Assembly (NCBI GenBank): GCA_028818775.1
Contig: JAPPNE010000101.1
Span: forward strand, 1-64,000
Direction: 5' to 3'
Source: Deltaproteobacteria bacterium
GTDB lineage: Bacteria; Desulfobacterota; Binatia; UBA9968; JAJDTQ01
Length of the DNA: 64,000 bases
Within the stretch, counting starts at the first letter, position 1, and the number at the start of each line of letters is the position of its first letter. The position numbers and the translations under genes are program-made. Under the pieces are notes generated by a model, which was not told the origin of the DNA, did no database searches, and was given only the letters and a program-made list of their open reading frames with translations. Positions 61,187 through 64,000 of the stretch are shown here, piece by piece.

Positions 61187-62017
61187 TCAGGGGTTGCGGC
61201 CCGCGCGCGCCAGTGGCTCGATGGTGGTAAGGCGGGCCAGGGCGTAGCCGTGGAGCGGCTGGATCTCCAACGCGCGTACGTAGTCGAGGTCGGCGCGCGC
61301 GTGAAAGCCGAGGGCGCCGGCATTGCGAGCGCGCAGGACGTACACCTCCGCAAGCCACCTGTCATCCACGGCCAGCCCCAATTCCGCAACCTCCAGGAAG
61401 TTCAGGGACTCGCGATGGTTGCCCAGGAAGTAATGCGCGCGGGCAACGAAGTAATGACTGTAGGGATTGCTCGAGTCCACCCGGATGGCCTGTTCGAAAC
61501 GCGCCAGCGCGGCCTCGTTCCTCTCCGCCCGGAGAAGCGCCTGCCCCTGCTGCAACAGCTTCATCGAAGCCTCGCGCTGCGGCAAGCCCGCACCCGCCAG
61601 CGCGGCAAGGTCCGGCAGCGGGTAGGCGTCCCCGGTGTCGCGGTCCGATTGGACATCTGCCCCGGTGGCGGGCGCGGTCGGCGCTGGCCGTGGTGCGAGC
61701 GCCGTCGTTCCGGGACGCGGCGCGTCCGGTTCCCCTTCTTCGGGTTCCGGCCTCGGGACGAGTGGTTGCGTTTCGGGCCGGGTCAGTGTTTGGGTCGCCG
61801 TGGGTGTCTCGGGCACGGTCCCGCCGGCAGGCGGCGGCGGTTTCGGCGCCGAGCCGGTCAGATCCTCTTCCACGATCGTTCCCTGGCGCAACAGCGGCGA
61901 CGCCGGGTCGTTCGGGACCGCGGGCCGGTTCTGCGCCACCGCCGCCGCACAAACGAACGATGCCGCCAGGCAGAGCACTCCGGAGACCGTCCACGCCTGC
62001 GAAAAGGGTTTCGTCAT
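61187..62017 (-). CDS. Secreted TPR-domain protein with Pro-rich linker
   Basis: 276 residues from ATG 62017. Signal peptide WTVSGVLCLAASFVCAAAVAQ, a long Pro/Thr-rich low-complexity linker (about 60-150) and C-terminal tetratricopeptide repeats (LLRAERNEAALARFEQAIRVDSSNPYSHYF and AVDDRWLAEVYVLRARNAGALGFHARADLDYVRAL). TPRs mediate protein contacts, so a periplasmic scaffold role is likely. Convergent with the TonB-like gene, whose own N-terminus also looks TPR-like, so they may act in one complex. The 48-residue membrane protein gene lies 35 bases upstream on the same strand. Confidence 0.78.
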   Translation of the reverse strand: MTKPFSQAWTVSGVLCLAASFVCAAAVAQNRPAVPNDPASPLLRQGTIVEEDLTGSAPKPPPPAGGTVPETPTATQTLTRPETQPLVPRPEPEEGEPDAPRPGTTALAPRPAPTAPATGADVQSDRDTGDAYPLPDLAALAGAGLPQREASMKLLQQGQALLRAERNEAALARFEQAIRVDSSNPYSHYFVARAHYFLGNHRESLNFLEVAELGLAVDDRWLAEVYVLRARNAGALGFHARADLDYVRALEIQPLHGYALARLTTIEPLARAGRNP

Positions 62018-62052
62018 TCTCTCGGTTCCACTCCCCACGGCTGCCGCGCGCC

Positions 62053-62199
62053 TCACAAGAGGATCACCGCCACCACCGTGCCCAGCGCGAACGGCACCAG
62101 CGCCGCCGGAGGCAGGTTCCCGCTGACCGTATCGAGAACCACCAACATCGACAGTCCGATGAACACAAGACCCGGATAGGTCACAAGAAGCTCGATCAT
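62053..62199 (-). CDS. Small membrane protein (48 aa)
   Basis: A short gene read directly: MIELLVTYPGLVFIGLSMLV opens a 48-residue, very hydrophobic protein with two likely TM helices (about 8-22 and 28-47) joined by a polar turn with Asp, Thr, Ser, Gly and Asn. It starts at ATG 62199 and ends 35 bases before the TPR gene on the same strand, so it may be its operon partner. The ribosome binding site is weak (GGCATGGATC). I do not recognise a family. Could be a fortuitous frame, but its hydrophobicity pattern argues for coding. Confidence 0.5.
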   Translation of the reverse strand: MIELLVTYPGLVFIGLSMLVVLDTVSGNLPPAALVPFALGTVVAVILL

Positions 62200-62467
62200 G
62201 GATCCATGCCGGCGCCCGTCGACCCGGCCCGGGGAGAGCCCGGAAGCGTGGCGCCGGAGCAGCTTCCATTGTGGGTCGCGGGTGTCGGGGTGTCAAGGAG
62301 AGAGGAGAGTGGGCGGCGGGCAGGCCCCCCAGCGTCAAGGGCCGTCCGAGGGCGGGTCCGTGCCCAATACTTCCACGGGACGGGTGAACAGACAGTACGC
62401 ACCGTCCGGGATCACGGGTTCCATTGAATGCCGGACTACCTTGGCCGTATCGATGCAGTTCCGCGGA

Positions 62468-62854
62468 TCACCATAGACGAGAGACTCCATATCTGTCGAA
62501 CACGGAGTCGATTGAGACAACGGTCAGGTTGTGCGTCAATGCTTGGGCGATCAGCATTCGATCAAAGGGATCGCGGTGGGCACCGGGCAATCGGCCGGCA
62601 CGTTCCGCATCTTTGACGGTGATTTCAAGTTCCTCGAAGCCCTGGCTGGCGATGCTGGCGGTCACGTCGCGAGCGACGGCCTCCGCCTCCGGTAGTTTGC
62701 CGACGCGATGCTTGGTAGTGATTTCCCAAGCCGTGGCCGCGCTGACCACCACGTCGTTCGAACTGTCGTCCACTGCGCGACGAGCCGCTGGGGAGAGCCG
62801 CCTGTTGCCTGCGAGCCACCACATGAAAGCATGGGTATCGAGAAGGAGCCTCAT
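62468..62854 (-). CDS. PIN-domain ribonuclease toxin (VapC-like)
   Basis: 128-residue PIN domain, the toxin half of a type II toxin-antitoxin pair. Acidic residues expected at the Mg-dependent active site are present: D6 in LLLDTHAFMWW, E44 in AAWEIT-like ATAWEITTKH, and D95/D98 in HRDPFDRML, with D116 later. It begins 6 bases after the antitoxin gene. VapC toxins cut tRNA or rRNA; this target is unknown. Confidence 0.92.
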   Translation of the reverse strand: MRLLLDTHAFMWWLAGNRRLSPAARRAVDDSSNDVVVSAATAWEITTKHRVGKLPEAEAVARDVTASIASQGFEELEITVKDAERAGRLPGAHRDPFDRMLIAQALTHNLTVVSIDSVFDRYGVSRLW

Positions 62855-62860
62855 GTCGAT

Positions 62861-63091
62861 TCAGCTTTCCCAAGCTGCCAATTCTTCCTCCGGCAGTGGA
62901 TCGAGGATGCTGTCGTCCACCACGATTTGTCCTCGCATGGCGCCAAACTGCCGCTTGCCGCGCGGTTTGCAGCGCACCAGCCGCGCGACCGGCTCACCCC
63001 GCCGCGCGATGACCACATCTTCGCCTGCCTCGACCTGCGCCAACAGGCGGGAAAGCTGAGTCTTGGCTTGATGGACGTTGACCACGGGCAT
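62861..63091 (-). CDS. Phd/YefM-family antitoxin
   Basis: 76-residue antitoxin. The N-terminal DNA-binding part (VVNVHQAKTQLSRLLAQVEAGEDVVIARRGEPVARLV) is typical of the prevent-host-death family. The C-terminus (ILDPLPEEELAAW) should wrap the PIN toxin. GGGAGG precedes the ATG. It is upstream of the toxin gene, as usual, and should repress its own promoter. Confidence 0.92.
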   Translation of the reverse strand: MPVVNVHQAKTQLSRLLAQVEAGEDVVIARRGEPVARLVRCKPRGKRQFGAMRGQIVVDDSILDPLPEEELAAWES

Positions 63092-63124
63092 GATTTGGCC
63101 TCCCTGAGTAGAAACTTAGCTAAC

Positions 63125-63154
63125 AATATGACTAGATGTAGGGAGCTATGTCAA
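63125..63154 (-). promoter_or_regulatory. Promoter of the toxin-antitoxin pair
   Basis: On the minus strand a perfect TTGACA (63149-63154) is followed after 18 bases by CATATT (63125-63130), 34 bases before the antitoxin start. The -10 lies inside CTAGTCATATTGTTAG, an imperfect palindrome that could be the antitoxin operator. This is one of the few AT-rich patches of the window. Confidence 0.6.
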
Positions 63155-63390
63155 GCGGGACCAGTGGCTCAAACGGTAATGCCCGTCTCGTGCATGACAA
63201 TGTAATGCGCTGTGACGGACAGGCAAGTCTAGGGGCGTCATCCGCGAGCCAGCCATGACGGCAGTTGCAGGAGATGTGGCCTTGTACGGAGGGGCCGTCG
63301 ACGCGGTGAGAGGGTTGGCGGCCGGACGCATTGGCCCCGGATTTGCGTTCCCGAAAATAGAGACTGAAGATATAATGAGCGGGAGGATGA

Positions 63391-63522
63391 AGACACAGCC
63401 CCGTCATCCTGGGCGAGGAAGACGATGCAGCCCTGCTGGGCGTCGTCACGCTGGAAATTCTGGGGCTGGTGCTCAATCCCTTCAACCGGACCTTGCAGCC
63501 GATGCGCGTGACGCAGGCCTGA
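63391..63522 (+). pseudogene. C-terminal remnant of a clan AA (retropepsin-like) aspartic protease gene
   Basis: The frame ending with TGA at 63520-63522 encodes VILGEEDDAALLGVVTLE then ILGLVLNPFNRTLQPM. This is the typical end of a bacterial retroviral-like aspartic protease: the ALLG-VTLE block, then the LxxDPxxxxLxP-like tail. A stop codon at 63388-63390 is in frame directly upstream and no start codon lies between, so only about 43 residues survive and the catalytic DTG half is gone. It is a pseudogene fragment. Confidence 0.65.
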
Positions 63523-63628
63523 GTCCGCCTGTTGAGTGACAACACGTGTTCTTGCCCCACCCTCGCGGCCAGCAACTCCGCACGGCTGTCGGGATGCGGC
63601 GAGTCCTCGGCCGTAGAACCCTACGTCC

Positions 63629-63662
63629 GGTTGACAAAAGGTTGCGGTTGACATACGGTTGC
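63629..63662. repeat. 17-base tandem direct repeat upstream of the Xre-like gene
   Basis: GGTTGACAAAAGGTTGC (63629-63645) is followed at once by GGTTGACATACGGTTGC (63646-63662), 15 of 17 identical. Each contains TTGACA. It ends 19 bases before the start codon and overlaps where a promoter should be, so it could be the gene product's own operator. Confidence 0.7.
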
Positions 63663-63681
63663 ATACTGAAGGAGAGCCCAT

Positions 63682-64000
63682 ATGACCACGGAGACGGTGA
63701 CTCAGAGGCTGGAGCCCGAGGAGGCGGCCGAACAGCTCTTTGCCGCGCACGCTCAGGATGGCGTCTGGCTCGATCGCTTCACCGAAAGCCTCGCGGGCCG
63801 CCGCGCCGGGGCGTCCCTCGCGCGTACCATAGATGCGTGGGACTTGAGCCAGGCGGACGCCGGGCGGCTTTTCCATGTGAGCCGTCAGGCGTTCGGGAAG
63901 TGGCTGCGTTACGGCGCGCCCGCGGAGCGCGCGGCGGCCGTCGCGGATCTGGCGGCCGCCACCGATCTGCTGGTGCGCCATCTCAAGCGCGACCGGATTC
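63682..64000 (+). CDS. Xre-type HTH protein, probable antitoxin (3' end outside window)
   Basis: 106 codons are visible before the right edge. A helical start (MTTETVTQRLEPEEAAEQLF) leads into a helix-turn-helix region, DLSQADAGRLFHVSRQAFGKWLRYG, like Xre/MbcA/ParS-type antitoxins, then AAAVADLAAATDLLVRHLKRDRI. GAAGGAGAG lies 6 bases before the ATG. Such antitoxins pair with RES-domain toxins, which would lie just outside the window. Upstream tandem repeats may be its operator. Confidence 0.7.
   Translation, partial: MTTETVTQRLEPEEAAEQLFAAHAQDGVWLDRFTESLAGRRAGASLARTIDAWDLSQADAGRLFHVSRQAFGKWLRYGAPAERAAAVADLAAATDLLVRHLKRDRI

Larger units (their letters stand above)
63155..63681. other. 527-base stretch without an intact gene
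   Basis: Between the divergent toxin-antitoxin pair and the Xre-like gene. It holds only a 3' remnant of an aspartic protease gene (63391-63522) and a 17-base tandem repeat (63629-63662). Frames covering it on the minus strand are low-complexity readings opposite these features. The mix of remnant, repeats and AT-rich patches suggests a recombination-prone spot. Confidence 0.6.

Overview
This is a high-GC bacterial chromosome segment, by eye about two thirds G+C in most genes, with Gram-negative traits: LolA, a TonB-type C-terminal domain, DksA with an intact zinc finger, and an enterobacterial-type GlnA adenylylation tyrosine. RNase J next to FtsK/LolA/DksA, several lone NMT1-like substrate-binding proteins, D-aminoacylase, OCD-family and molybdopterin genes suggest a deltaproteobacterium-like lineage (Tectomicrobia, Binatota or relatives). 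That placement is inference; no rRNA is present. One tRNA, tRNA-Ala(GGC), is present.

Layout. 1-2.7 kb: the 3' part of a large helicase with DUF1998, less GC-biased than its neighbours and possibly the edge of a defence island. 2.8-10.4 kb: trxB, moaC, radC, then a three-gene redox operon (FAD oxidoreductase, molybdopterin oxidoreductase, OCD/mu-crystallin). 10.4-14.7 kb: an accessory island on the minus strand, the most unusual part of the window. It holds a Cys/Gly/Ser-rich peptide gene, a four-TM membrane protein, a secreted S9 peptidase, a frameshifted second copy of the peptide gene, and a second four-TM protein. 14.8-20.0 kb: four MFS transporters in tandem. 20.2-26.5 kb: a small conserved protein, a double-length ThyX-like protein, and a tkt-tal-rpe operon.

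26.5-30.3 kb: a secreted cupredoxin-like protein, a lone substrate-binding protein, an MFS exporter and a nucleoside deoxyribosyltransferase-like protein. 30.4-35.8 kb: five overlapping genes combining an RsbW-like kinase, an RsbV-like STAS protein, a response regulator fused to an RsbU-like phosphatase, a periplasmic binding protein and a sensor histidine kinase. 35.9-42.2 kb, minus strand: the circularly permuted ATP-grasp/alpha-E/transglutaminase triplet running into glnA and amt, with tRNA-Ala just upstream. 42.4-45.8 kb: nadK-recN and a nitroreductase. 45.8-50.0 kb: a solitary Mo-hydroxylase large subunit divergent from a D-aminoacylase. 50.2-61.1 kb: Rieske protein, hemH, a substrate-binding protein, then plsC-rnj-ftsK-lolA-dksA-cupin-proC-tonB. 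61.2-64 kb: a TPR protein, a previously uncalled 48-aa membrane protein, a PIN/Phd toxin-antitoxin pair, an aspartic protease remnant, and the start of an Xre-type gene that leaves the window.

The best candidate for an undescribed system is the 10.4-14.7 kb island. A two-gene cassette (Cys-rich peptide plus LVWWR-motif four-TM protein) occurs twice, flanking a secreted serine peptidase, and a 15-bp perfect hairpin follows the intact peptide gene. This resembles a ribosomal-peptide or bacteriocin locus, but no known modification enzyme is visible, so the function is hypothetical. All annotation was done by reading the sequence; no database search was run.
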